From Acanthosepion esculentum (lineage: Eukaryota; Mollusca; Cephalopoda; Sepiida; Sepiidae), in contig OZ038507.1 in the NCBI GenBank assembly GCA_964036315.1, positions 67,170,905-67,234,904 on the forward strand: a DNA stretch of 64,000 nucleotides. Reading direction: 5' to 3'. The notes under the pieces were generated by a model, which saw only the letters and a list, made by a program, of their open reading frames with translations, had not been told where the DNA came from and searched no databases. Numbering within the stretch: position 1 is the stretch's first letter; every line of letters begins with the position of its first letter. The position numbers and the translations under genes were made by a program. Of the stretch, positions 32,310 to 43,581 are shown one piece after another.

Positions 32310-32600
32310 CATACAAGACTATAGAACTCGGTCCGTCCTGCTATTTACCCACGGCTGGGGGGGGGAGAAGAGGATTGATGCCTTTCCCAAGAGTCAGTCA
32401 GTTATGTGCCATTCGAACGCCTTCGAACACAGTCTGTCCTGCTATTTACCCATAGCTGGGCGGGGAGAAGAAGAGGATTCATATTTTTCGTAAAGGTATT
32501 AGCACGTAAATGAATGTAATGGAGTCGACTGGAATTCGAACTCGGCTCCCCGAAACACTCAAAACACAAAATGCTAACGCCCAGGCACGCTATATTTTTT
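32310..32600 (-). mobile_element. SINE-G copies, tandem pair
   Basis: Minus strand from 32,580: tRNA-like head with box B 'gagttcgaattccagtcg', then 'ttacattcatttacgtgcta', 'atacctttacgaaaa' and 'cagctatgggtaaatagcag'+'gacagac'. A second copy of the last 60 bp lies at 32,330-32,380. Related copies are at 45,165-45,325 (plus) and 62,245-62,375 (minus). Confidence 0.75.
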
Positions 32601-32799
32601 ATAACCTTAAACGACAACGACAAAAAAATGAATTCTATTCTATTTTGCCCCTTCTCTTTTTCTCTCGGTCACTCTCGCGATTCGAAACAGAGAGTTGAGC
32701 TTAACGGCTAAAAGAAAATCGATTGTGTTTCATTTTTCTATTGGAGATTTAGCATTTGTTATATGTTAGAAATATATATATTTTTAAAACCTCCAATTC

Positions 32800-33234
32800 C
32801 TTCACACCACTACCACCACCGCCGCCGCCACCGCAGCCCCCATTTTACTCAGTGGTAAAAAAAAAAAGAAAGAAAGAAAATAAAAGAAGGCAAAACTGAT
32901 ATTGGTTTCAGAGATTTTTCAGTGTGATTGCTTTCGACACCTCATTAAACATCGAAGATCGCCGATGTTCAATCGGAAAACAATTCAGTAGATACACGGA
33001 TATCTGCTTCCTCATTCAGATCACGAAGAATTCTAGACCCACCCTGGCCACAGTCTCCGACGTCGACTGATTTCCGCACGGCGCTCCGCTCCCTTCTTTG
33101 CCACCGACACCGTCGGCAGTGGCTGTAATAGGCGTTCTCAATTTCCGGATAGGCGAGCACCTGTCAAGCAGGGATCTGTACGGATTAACGACATCAGTGA
33201 TGATTCTTTCCCAGGAAGATTCATTACGTTTCAC
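32800..33234 (-). other. GC-rich, single-copy-looking segment with a weak exon candidate
   Basis: This GC-richer block stands out from the AT-rich surroundings and shares nothing with the other repeats. On the minus strand 33,234-33,016 is open (72 aa, including [20 protein letters not shown] and [18 protein letters not shown]). A (TA)n tract abuts its 5' side and no clear acceptor precedes it. I do not recognise the protein. It may be exon debris or chance. Confidence 0.25.
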
Positions 33235-33378
<144 letters not shown>

Positions 33379-33647
33379 TTGATAGATAGAGAGAGAGGAA
33401 AGGAGAGAGAGTCAAAGAGAGAGACAAAGAGTGACAGACAGAGAGACAGAGAGAGACAGAGGGAGAGGGAGAGAGAGCAATAAATAAAATTATCTTATCT
33501 TGTCTATACACTGAGCACAAGAAATTACAAAGACAGCTTGCTTTAAAATGGTAAGGGAGAATTGCTTGCAAATTTTAACGGCTCCAAAACGAGGCTCCTC
33601 TCATTTTACCGCCCCCCCCGAGAATACCTTTCCTCCCTTCCATCACC

Positions 33648-34022
33648 ATGGCCGATGCTAACCTCCAGGTGCGTAACTCTTTACGCCTTCCCGGATTCAA
33701 GTTTTTAACTGAAATCACTGGAGTGATTGCACTGAATCGATTGATAGATCTATTGCTAGGAATTTTCGATTACTTTGTCGTGTCAGATAATGTTTTACCA
33801 TCTTGTATATTTATAAATCAACCATTCGTTCGTGCATTAAATATTGCGGCCATATCTGGCCTCTCGAGATGTATGCATCGTTTTAAATTGTCTTTTCTTT
33901 TTTTTTTCCATAATGAAATATTCTTGGAAAGCAGTCTCTCTAAGAGGAAAAATTGGAATTTAAAAATCGCGGAGAAAGCAAAGAGAAACCACTCTAATAT
34001 ATTTCGCAAGATGTCATTGTAA
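33648..34022 (+). pseudogene. LINE-J-derived frame, RT middle fragment
   Basis: The 124-aa frame begins MADANLQVRNSLRLPGFKFL, which parallels MANANPQETDSLPLLGLTLS at 38,208 (LINE-J, the region before the RT C-terminal domain). Similarity fades after about residue 30 and the rest (RCMHRFKLSFLFFFHNEIF) is unassigned. The Met is therefore an internal LINE codon, not a real start. Confidence 0.5.
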
Positions 34023-34186
34023 TTCAAAGTTAATAGAAAATGCAAATTTGTCGAGAGACATGATCACTTCCGCCCTGAAGTGACATGGCATTTGAGAGAA
34101 AATGTTAATATGTGCCCAGACCTATGTGATAGATACGTAATACCTTCTGTGCCTTCGGGCAACTGCAGTAGCACGACGATGCATAG

Positions 34187-34855
34187 ATGAATCCCCCCTG
34201 GAATGATCCATCATCACTAGAGAACATGCACCCCATAGACGGGAGAAAATGATCACGAAACTATGATCGCGGTCAAAGAGCAGTGATGACTTAGGAGGAC
34301 CGGTGAATTCAACCAATGCCACGTGAACAGACCTCATAATATTATGGAATCACCAACAGTCTGCAAGGTACCTTCTTCAAAAATCGGATCGGTGGCCTAC
34401 TTAAGTCGGCGCCAAATCAGAATAGATTCCACAATTAGCCAAAGGCCTTTAGGAGAAAATACTCTCTCTATCACTACGAACGGTTTCCTCATACTCTGAT
34501 GCGTGTATACGTCCTATAAATGCTTGACTGAGCCTATATCAGGTGAACGTAATGTCCTTACGATTCTGCGGAAGTTTCTAACCAGTTCAAGCCAGTTTGT
34601 ATCTGAAAAATCCCCCTGGAATGATCCGTCATCATTAGAGAACGTGCACCCCATAGACGGGAGAAAATAATCACGAAACTATGATCGCGGTCAACGATCA
34701 GTGATGCATTTAGGTGGACCGGGGGAATTCAAGCAATGCTACGTGAACAGACCTCACACTATTATACAATCACCAACGGCCTGCAAGGTACCTTCTTCAA
34801 AACTCGGATCAGTGGCCTACTTAAGTCAGCGCCAAACCAGAACTATCTTATCAGC
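34187..34855. repeat. 240-bp direct repeats 425 bp apart
   Basis: 34,187-34,428 and 34,612-34,850 are ~90 percent identical by eye ('ccctggaatgatcc.tcatca', 'accccatagacgggagaaaa', 'ctgcaaggtaccttcttcaa', 'ggcctacttaagtc.gcgcc'). The ~185-bp interval differs. This is either a tandem duplication or a terminal-repeat retrotransposon in miniature. No TG..CA ends or priming site are obvious. Confidence 0.7.
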
Positions 34856-34989
34856 GAACAACACGTGACATCGGAAATAAGCGAACCATGTTGCATGTTG
34901 CCAGTCTCACGATGACTAGTTCTGGGGCTATCATGTCATCCGCTTCTCTTTTGGCGAGAGAATCAAACAAGACAAGAATAAAGAACTCC

Positions 34990-35605
34990 GGCTTGAGAAT
35001 CCTTTATCCGAAATTCTTGGGACCGGAAGTGCTTCGGTTTTAAGATTTCTTTTGCATTTTGGAATATTTGTATATAACATCGATAAAATGGGGCAGCTTG
35101 GGAATGTGACCCAAGCATAAAGACGAAATTCCTTTACAATTCCATAACACAGCTTATACATATACCATGAAGATATATCTATATAAATAACTTATATCCT
35201 GAAAGTAGTTTTTACACAGATATACCTTGCCCTACGTCGTTAATTTGTTCCAGGGGTCACGAGTTGTCAAAATCACCACACTATAAACCGCAAATAAGCA
35301 CTCCCCAGTTCCTATTAAAGTACTTATAATATATACATAGAGTATTCTGAATAAAATGATTAATTTGCACCATATTTTCCAGCGATGCACCTTTGCGCTT
35401 AGCATTAGCACTTGCACTGGAACTTTTCTTCGGGGCCATTGGCAAAAATGGAGGTCAGATGAGGTCACTTACGCATCACTTAGGAACCTCCCCAGTGCTT
35501 TCCGAAATTTTCTTTTTGTGGCAAGTCATATCAACATCTGAAAAAATTTCGGATTTAAAAGTTTTTCGGATTTTGGAGGTTTTCAGATTTTGGAATTTCG
35601 GATAA
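34990..35605. mobile_element. Tigger/pogo-like non-autonomous transposon
   Basis: Left 'atcctttatccgaaattc' (34,999) and right 'gaatttcggataaaggat' (35,594-35,611) are an exact 18-bp inverted pair, extended imperfectly by 'gcttcggttttaagatttct' and 'tcggatttaaaagtttttcg'. The interior contains 'ggaatgtgacccaagcataa' and 'acgtcgttaatttgttccag'+'gggtcacgagttgt'. From memory these phrases resemble vertebrate Tigger-type MITEs. The 78-aa minus frame (35,468-35,232) is part of the element. Confidence 0.65.
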
Positions 35606-35629
35606 AGGATATTTTACTTGCACTTAACA

Positions 35630-36480
35630 ACTACATATGTTTCTCTTTTTCTTTCTCTCATTTTTTCTTTCTTTCTTTTAATTTCTCTTTTTCTATCTTA
35701 TCGTTCTTTCTTTCCAAAGTTAATGTTTGTTTTTATCATTTCTCGCATTTCAATCTATTTTGCTGTTACTTTTATTCTTCCATCGACACTTTTGTCTTTC
35801 TTCCTTTCTTTCTTTCTTTCTTTCTTTTTCATCCTTTCTTTCTTTATTTATTTCTTTTTCATCCTTTCTTTATTTCTTTCATCTTTCTTTCTTTCTTTTT
35901 CCTTATTTTCTTTCTTTATTTCATTCATTGTTTCTTTGTTTTTCATCCTTTCTTTCTTTCTTTTTCATCCTTTCTTTCTTTCTTTTTCATCCTTTCATTC
36001 TTTATTTCTTTCTTTCTTCCTTCTTTCCTTCCTTTCTTTCGTCTTTCTTTCTTTCTTTTTCATCCTTTCTTTCTTTCTTTTTTATCCTTTCTTTCTTTCT
36101 TTCTTTCTTCTTTCCTTCCTTTCTTTCATCTTTCTTTCTTTTTCTTTATTTTCTTTCTTTATTTCATTCATTGTTTCTTTGTTTGTTTCTTTGTTTCTTT
36201 GTTTCTTTCTTTTTCATCCTTTCTTTCTTTCTTTCTTTTTCATGCTTTCTTTCTTTCTTTCTTCCTTCCTTCCTTCCTTCCTTTCTTTCATATTTCTTTC
36301 TTTCTTTTTCATCCTTTCTTTCTTTCTTTCATCTTTCTTTCTTTCTTTTTCCTTATTTTCTTTCTTTATTTCATTCATTGTTTCTTTGTTAGTTTCTTCC
36401 TTCCTTTCTTTCATTATCTTTCTTTTTTCTTTCTTTTCCATCCTTCTTTCTTTCTTTTTTCCTTCCTTTCTTTCTTTAGT
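35630..36480. repeat. (CTTT)n polypyrimidine region
   Basis: About 850 bp of CTTT/TTCC repeats with 'tttttcatcctttc' words. The 316-, 297- and 221-aa Phe/Ser/Leu frames are its translations in three phases. Confidence 0.93.
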
Positions 36481-36539
36481 GTTGCTGAAGGAGGCAGTTT
36501 TATGGATGTAAGAGGAGGAGATAAGAAGTGCACATTGTG

Positions 36540-36823
36540 AGGATATGAAGGATATATAAATGTTGACCCGAGACCTGAAGAAGTTAAGATTGCAGTGATC
36601 GGGCGAATAATCCTCTCGTGAGGCATATTCCACAAAGCGGCGGCTCTTTGGCAATAGCTGTCTGAAGGTAACTTCTTCCTTACTAATGGAATACGAGGGG
36701 AATGAGAATAATTCGACCTTTTTATAAGTCCCAAAAATTGGATGGCGGGTCTTAGCTCTAAAGTTCGGAACAAAGAATGTATGTCTCAGAACGTTTTCCA
36801 TTGAAATGCGATAGATTAGGTTC

Positions 36824-36828
<5 letters not shown>
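36540..36828 (+). repeat. Family H copy
   Basis: 'tgcagtgatcgggcgaataa', 'aaggtaacttcttccttact', 'ggaatacgaggggaatgaga' and 'tggcgggtcttagctctaaa' parallel 18,945-19,120. Confidence 0.6.
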
Positions 36829-36889
<61 letters not shown>

Positions 36890-37110
36890 ATTTAGGCAGC
36901 AATCCTTCTTTCATGCACATTTCATTAAAAACGACTGACAAGGTGCTTTTATTTAGTTTTTTATACAATTTCTCATGCGATCTAATAATGTTTTTCTTTT
37001 CGGATGATAAATTATATAAAAACTGTCCGAATGTTCTTTTTATCCGAGCGCTTTCGGCTACACATATAGATCGCATGAGAAATTGTATAAAAAATTAAAT
37101 AAAAGCACCT

Positions 37111-37199
<89 letters not shown>
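36829..37199. repeat. (TA)n tracts flanking a 45-bp hairpin
   Basis: (TA)n-(GT)n at 36,829-36,890 and (TA)n at 37,115-37,199. Between them 36,937-36,980 ('aaggtgcttttatttagttt'..'ttctcatgcgatct') is the inverted repeat of 37,066-37,112. Confidence 0.85.
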
Positions 37200-37202
<3 letters not shown>

Positions 37203-37384
37203 TGAATAACTTTCTTGTTGTACATAACTTTATAATAGCAAGAAACAAGCGTAATTTCTTATTTAAGTTTGTTTTACAAGTCATATTGGTTTAAATTTAA
37301 TAACTAAAAACAACCGGGTTCGTCCCATCTTATCAAGTTTTATTCTGGAACTGAAAAAGACGAACGTGTAAATTAATTTATAGG

Positions 37385-37620
37385 ATGACCATCGTGTTAA
37401 TTTCCCTCTGAAAGTTCTGTGCCATGCACACATGGCACAGTGGATAAAGGCGTTAGAGCCAGTGACAGGACCCAAAGAGTGTGAGTTCAATACCCGGTTA
37501 AGGCAGTTCGACATTACAACAACCTGAAGAAGGCCGGAGCGTACAACGACCGAAACGTTGTAATAAATATGGCGACAAAGATGAAGACAATAGTCCGAAT
37601 AACGTAAATAATGAACGGAA
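37385..37620 (+). mobile_element. SINE-B, compact plus copy
   Basis: Box A 'tggcacagtggataaaggcg', box B 'gagttcaatacccggttaag', a shortened body, 'cctgaagaaggccggagcgt', 'acaacgaccgaaacgttgta' and tail 'caatagtccgaataacgtaa'. The clearest tRNA-like head of the family. Confidence 0.85.
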
Positions 37621-37639
37621 AAATTAAATAAACGATTCA

Positions 37640-38200
37640 ATGGACGTAGTTATGATGTGGGACCCAACTGTGTGACATCAACGGAGTTAGCAGTACTTTT
37701 TATTACAAACGACTGTAAGTTCGACAAACATCTTAAGATGCACATTCTGAAAACAATATTCAGAATGTACCGATATTGTAACCATTAAAATGTATGAGTA
37801 TAGTTTGCATGCAAACTACTAACTTTCCACCCTGTGAGAATCAACAGAATGGCAGGAGAATTCCATAAGATTTATACTAATCTGATTAATTCCTCTTAGT
37901 AACTAATCAACTAACGGAAAATTTTAATATCAGCACGGTCACCATCATATTAGGCACGTTTCAGTTGCATGACTTCACGCTGGCGGTGTTTCATTCGTTT
38001 TGACGCGTTGATTACCAGTACGTCCGTTATCTCAAGACAAGCGGCATTATTATCTTTTGTAGAGTTTTTTTTTTTATAATTTTATACTTGTATAAAATTT
38101 TTAAACATAACTTGAAGCAGACAGGCATACTTTCGAAATATTGTTGGACATTGTCAAGCAATATTTCTTTTCTTTTTCTTAAATTGCGCTTTTCTCTTAC
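37640..38200. other. Unassigned
   Basis: No recognised repeat or coding domain. Confidence 0.4.
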
Positions 38201-38204
38201 ATCA

Positions 38205-38945
38205 ATATGGCTAATGCTAACCCCCAGGAGACTGACTCATTGCCCCTTCTCGGACTAACGCTTTCAGCTGACATAATGCGAAAAGATTATACTGAAATAA
38301 TTGCTCAGGCTGCAGCTCAGAAAGTTTATTCGTGCTAGACAAATTTCCTTGTCAGAATCTATCTTACATATTTATAAGTCTAGCACTCGTCGTTGCTTTG
38401 AAAATTGCTGACAAACATGGTCTGCTGCTCTTGCTATCTACTTAGAGATTCTTGATAAAATCCCTAGGAGAATCGGTAATGTTATTGATCCTAAACTGGT
38501 ATCTCGGCTTCAGTCTCTATCCCACCGCTGTACCGTAGCTTCCCTCCGCCTTTTCTAGGAACACTTTCATGGTAATTGTTCTGATGAACTTTTCATCTAG
38601 GATACCTTGACTTTATGAATTTAAGCGCAGTACTAGATTGGCGACTAGGTCTCATCATTTGTCAGTTGAAATGGCTAGCTGTAGCCGTAAGTTCTATGCT
38701 AATAGTTTCTTCTAACTCACTTGTCGCTTGTTAATCTCTCTTCTGTCTTCTTGCTTCCCAGTTAAGGTTGATCGCCAAAAACGTAAATGCACGGTCAATC
38801 GTTATTTCCTGTCTTCTTAATTCTTATTCTTTTATCGTCCTATCTCCTTAATAGTAGGTTCCACATATTTTCTAACACACACTACATTCTTGTGTCATAG
38901 TGGCTTTATTGCATTGCTTAGGGTGAAATGATTAAAAAAAACTGC
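38205..38945 (+). pseudogene. LINE-J reverse transcriptase C-terminal half and 3' end
   Basis: Starts within the polyprotein (MANANPQETDSLPLLGLTLS, ADIMRKDYTEIIAQAAAQK). It continues across frameshifts with YKSSTRRCFENC, IPRRIGNVIDPKLVSRLQ, SLSHRCTVASLRLF, EHFHGNCSDEL and RKFYANSFF, and ends with the family 3' signature at 38,895-38,940. This is the region after the RT palm of a jockey/CR1-like element. It is the longest LINE-J copy here and the reference for the truncated ones. A Penelope-like remnant begins directly after it. Confidence 0.8.
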
Positions 38946-38946
38946 T

Positions 38947-39615
38947 GTGTTATTAGTAGTAGTAGATATAATACCAGTAAATGTTCTTGAATTTTCATGC
39001 GAGACGAAATTTATTCGTATAAATTCCAATTTCGTAAGCAACATTTCCAATAAAAATACGCTAAATGTAAGTTATAGTTGCACTGAAAATTTAGAAAAAA
39101 ATATAAAAAACAATAAAATTTTAAATAAACACTTAAACCCAAATCATAATAATAATGATTCCAGAACGAAAATAAATAACATTAATAAGAGATTATGTAA
39201 CTGTAGAAATCCCATAAATTGTACATTGCATAATAAATGTCTTACAGAATCTATATTTTACCAATGTACTATTTCACTATTGAAAATCCAAGTATTATAA
39301 AATGTTATATTGGTAGCAAAAAATAATTTTAAATAGAGAAGGTACCAAGGTACTTTCTTCCTTCAACAATAATGAGTATCGTAACCAAACATTCCTCTCT
39401 AAATATTTTCGGTATTTAAAAAAAAACAAATAAAACTCCCAATGGAAAATGGAAATTAATAAAAAACGAGAATTTGTACGTTATTAAAAGGATCCATGTC
39501 CTCTATGCCTACATTAAAAGCTATATATTATTAAGCTTCTTATATATAAAGAGTTATTAAATCAACGAAACGAAGTAACCGTTTTTGTAGGCATTGTACC
39601 ATGTTCCCATTAAAA
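38947..39615 (+). pseudogene. Penelope-like element remnant (linker and GIY-YIG region)
   Basis: The open part (38,947-39,300) reads ETKFIRINSNFVSNISNKNT, LNVSYSCTENLEKNIKN and RLCNCRNPINCTLHNKCLTE, then SIFYQCTIS. Beyond the stop a shifted frame gives CYIGSKK, KKTNKTPNGKWKLI and LLNQRNE-like words. The CxC..C..KC Zn-knuckle followed by YxC and YIG is the Penelope-like RT-to-GIY-YIG junction. It aligns with residues of the better copy at 56,446-57,690. Frameshifts inactivate it. Confidence 0.82.
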
Positions 39616-39619
39616 CATA

Positions 39620-40380
39620 ATTAATAGTATTTTTTTAAAATAAAATGTATACATTATAATTATATATCTATTATTTGATTACATAGCATATAAAATATTT
39701 ACTTAATTATATAAAATATTTATATATAAAATATTTACTTAATTCCTTCATTTTTACTTTTAACATTGCCATGTCTAATGTACCATTGAATATAACAAGT
39801 ATTGCATTTTAGGTCATAATAATTAAATATATAATAAAATAATTTAAGCATACTTCAGGTCCCTTTAAGACAGTCCTAAAGTTTAAAAAATAATTTATAA
39901 AAATAAAATGACAAAATTAACCCATTGTTCAATACATATACCTCTCTATTATTTCAATGTAACTCATGATTATGTTATGAGCAGGAAGCAATGGAAACAC
40001 GTCTAATACAAGACGGCTCATCTAGACAAGCATGAATTACATACCCACACCTAATCTATAACCCACATTTTTTTCGCTTTTCTACTTTAACTTAGATCTG
40101 TCTTCGGATTCGTCAAATAAGGCAACACCTAAAAAAATAATTTTAAGATCTCATTCCCCCTCCTACTTAAACTCTTCAATATATCACTACTTCGCTTTCA
40201 AAAGTAAATAATTTTTTCTGAAGTTATTGAATATCGCTTGAAAATGGAACAATAATTTTAGTTCCGAAACACTGCAATTTCTGTGTCGTGATGAAAAAAT
40301 ACTATTAAAATCTACTTTGTATCGAGCAGTTTTTTAATGCTAAAGAACTGTGGATTATTAATCTATGTTTCTATTTATTT
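39620..40380. other. Unassigned AT-rich DNA
   Basis: No recognised element. Several 'ataaaatatttacttaatt' words repeat near 39,690-39,740. Confidence 0.4.
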
Positions 40381-40382
40381 GT

Positions 40383-40938
<556 letters not shown>

Positions 40939-41008
<70 letters not shown>

Positions 41009-41026
41009 ACACATGCATACACACAA

Positions 41027-41096
<70 letters not shown>
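40939..41096. repeat. (TA)n-(CA)n-(TA)n compound microsatellite
   Basis: TA tract with 'tgtatat', a CA-rich block at about 41,006-41,050, then TA. Confidence 0.95.
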
Positions 41097-41098
<2 letters not shown>

Positions 41099-41187
41099 AA
41101 CAATAAAAAATATTAAAAAATTAAAATCTTCAGACACACTGGGTTGTATATTAATATTCTTTCGTTTTCATTATTATTTCATTTAGA

Positions 41188-41230
41188 TTCCTCGACTAGT
41201 TTCGGCCAAAATGGCCATCATCAGGAGAAA
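41188..41230 (-). ncRNA. Hammerhead ribozyme candidate, all core bases conserved
   Basis: Minus strand: stem I UUUCUC, core CUGAUGA, stem II UGGCC-AUUU-UGGCC type hairpin, GAAA, minimal stem III C-UA-G, U16.1 C17 (GUC), then GAGGAA, which pairs with UUUCUC (one G-U). Every invariant base of the type I hammerhead fold is present. Minimal stem III loops of this type are known from hammerheads in Penelope-like elements and retrozymes. Surrounding DNA (41,097-41,640) is AT-rich and not otherwise recognised. Confidence 0.72.
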
Positions 41231-41234
41231 AAAA

Positions 41235-41797
41235 ATTCTGCTTGCTGGTAGAAGTGAACTACAGAAATGAATGTCTTGATGGAGAAAATGAACTTTTGTC
41301 TGTATTTTTTATTTTTTTTTAACATGAGTTTTGGTCAGTCCTTCTGTTGGTCAGTCTCTTTTAAGTTGTTATTTAAGATAAGAGCTGGATGGATTCATGC
41401 TGCTTTGAATTCCTTTACAATCTGTTAGTGCGTTAAAGTTAAGATTAGATTGAATTAGAAATCAATATAAAAATTAACTCTATAGAAAAATTAAAAATTT
41501 TTACATTAATAGTTAAATTTAAAATTAATAATTAAATTACGTAACAATGTTTACCCTACTGAGGGGGGTTGTTTGTTTTTTTGAACTCATAAAATCGTTC
41601 ATTTTCCATTAAACATCATTACTTGATAAGACATCAGAAGTTTCGAAAACAAAATTGCATCATTTGTAGTGATCTTCTGACATGCATATGTTATAAATTG
41701 GAATAAATATTATTAGCTCTACTTGGTATTGCGCACTTTTTGAAGAATAGTGATTGGGGTTATTGGAATTTTGTTCCATGTGCACTAACCATGTACC

Positions 41798-41800
<3 letters not shown>
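41235..41800. other. Unassigned AT-rich DNA next to the hammerhead candidate
   Basis: No open frame with a recognisable domain. It could be the body of the retroelement that carries the ribozyme. Confidence 0.35.
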
Positions 41801-41882
<82 letters not shown>

Positions 41883-42226
41883 CAGGCAAGCATCTGATAC
41901 AGTTAGATATATCATGGTTGTGTTCGGTAAAATTATATAACATAAGCAGACGACATTGTAGTATATGAATCGTTTTTAATTCAACAAATAAATAAAAAGT
42001 GTGACTAATGCTGCATCCACTTTGTCATTATTATTATTAGTAGTACTAATAGCATTAGTATCTAACATTGATCTTATCCCACAATCCTTACTCTTGCTCT
42101 ATATGCGGCCTCCTTTGTAAATCACTACCGGGTCTTAAGTGCCACTTAAGATTATCGCACAAAATTTCATAACTGAATCAATTAAGTTGTCAGATCCTCA
42201 TACGTCGAAACCGACGGGAATAGTCC

Positions 42227-42267
<41 letters not shown>

Positions 42268-42470
42268 GGCTATCATCTGATACAGTTAGATATATCATGG
42301 TTGTCTTCCGTAAAATGATATAACATAAGCAGATGACATTGTAGAATATGACGCGTTTTTTATTTATTTAACAAATAAATAAAAAGTGTGACTACTGCTG
42401 CACCCATTTTATTAGTAATAGTAGTAGTAGCATTATTATTAGTTGTAGTAGTTGTAGATTATTTTATTTT
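41801..42470. repeat. ~430-bp direct duplication, each unit starting with (TA)n
   Basis: (TA)n at 41,801-41,880 and 42,229-42,262 are each followed by 'catctgatacagttagatat'+'atcatggttg', 'aacataagcaga.gacattg' and 'ataaataaaaagtgtgacta', then AT-rich triplets. The two units span about 41,801-42,060 and 42,229-42,470. Confidence 0.85.
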
Positions 42471-42499
42471 TTATTTTATTTTTATTTATTTTTCTACAA

Positions 42500-42705
42500 T
42501 AATGTTTCCCCTCTACAAATCCAAAGAGCCATTCGTTTTAGATGGCGACAGAATATCAATCCTAGAATTGAATAGGTTTAGATTGTAGCGATCGAGAGAG
42601 CATCGTCTTGGGTTTTGCTTCCAAAAATCAGTGTTTCTTGGGAAGAAGCATCCCGGGTGGAACTTATATCTCACTAAGAGAATACGAAGGGAAGTAGTAG
42701 TATTA
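42500..42705 (+). repeat. Family H fragment
   Basis: 'aatccaaagagccattcgtt', 'ttgtagcgatcgagagagca' and 'cttgggaagaagcatcccgg'+'gtggaacttatatc' match 18,840-19,025. Confidence 0.65.
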
Positions 42706-43498
42706 GTACTAATAGCATTGTAGTAGTAACAATTCTTGAATTTTAACGCTAGTTATATTTTTAGACAAAATTATTTCGTGGGCCAATATAATAAAAATGG
42801 CGGTATTATTCACGAAACAGATGCGAATGCGTGCGTGTCGACGCTAATACAAATCGAACCATAGCAGTGCGTGTATGTGCAATCCACACAGCGTATGTAA
42901 TGTATGCATGATCGTGTACGGACGTACGTAAGCACTAGTCTATTTAACAGGTAGACAAAAGCCAATGCCGTACAGGCAGCCATCTGACTTCTTAATTTCG
43001 TTAGAATGTAATTAAAGGCAAAAGAACCCAGACAACACTCATAAAAAAGAAAACGTATGTAATCAACAAAAAACAAACACAACGAGTGTAATCTTCTTCC
43101 TTTTTTTCGCGCATGCGGGATTGTGGGGTTTCTCCGCCATTTTTTTTTTCTCTGAAAATATATCCTTCTCTTTTTGTCTCTCAAATGTAAACCCGATTTA
43201 TGGTGATTCAGTAACCGCCAATCACAGAAGATTGATCTATTTAAATGTCAGTTTAGCTTGGAGTGGTTTGATAGGGGAAAGCGAAGTAAAACTATTGCTA
43301 TTTTAACTGCTATGCTTTTTCTTCTTCTGATTATTATTATTATTAAAGTTATTTGTAGTAGTAGTAGTAATCGTAGTAGCATTGGTAGTCTTAAGAGTTG
43401 TTGAATATTCCTGGCCATTCTATCTTCTAAAACCTTCTGACATCGTAGTCTAACATTATATAATAGGAATTATTAATATTTTCGCAGGATCACGTGTG

Positions 43499-43500
<2 letters not shown>
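42706..43500. other. Unassigned, includes NRF1/YY1-like words
   Basis: Contains 'cgcgcatgcggga' at about 43,108 and 'ccgccatttt' at 43,134, which resemble NRF1 and YY1 sites used by CpG-type promoters. No exon follows that I can identify, and the 124-aa minus frame (43,184-42,810) has no known domain. Confidence 0.3.

Positions 43501-43580
<80 letters not shown>
43501..43580. repeat. (TA)n microsatellite
   Basis: TA tract at the left edge of family I2. Confidence 0.95.

Positions 43581-43581
<1 letters not shown>

Noticed and set aside
33016..33234. Confident protein-coding exon
   Set aside because: No recognised family, no acceptor site, and a TA tract directly upstream; listed only as a weak candidate.
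35590..36540. 316-, 297- and 221-aa Phe/Ser frames
   Set aside because: Three phases of one (CTTT)n region; no start context or domain.
43105..43145. Host gene promoter with NRF1- and YY1-like sites
   Set aside because: Two short motif matches without CpG enrichment, exon or transcript evidence; kept only as a note.
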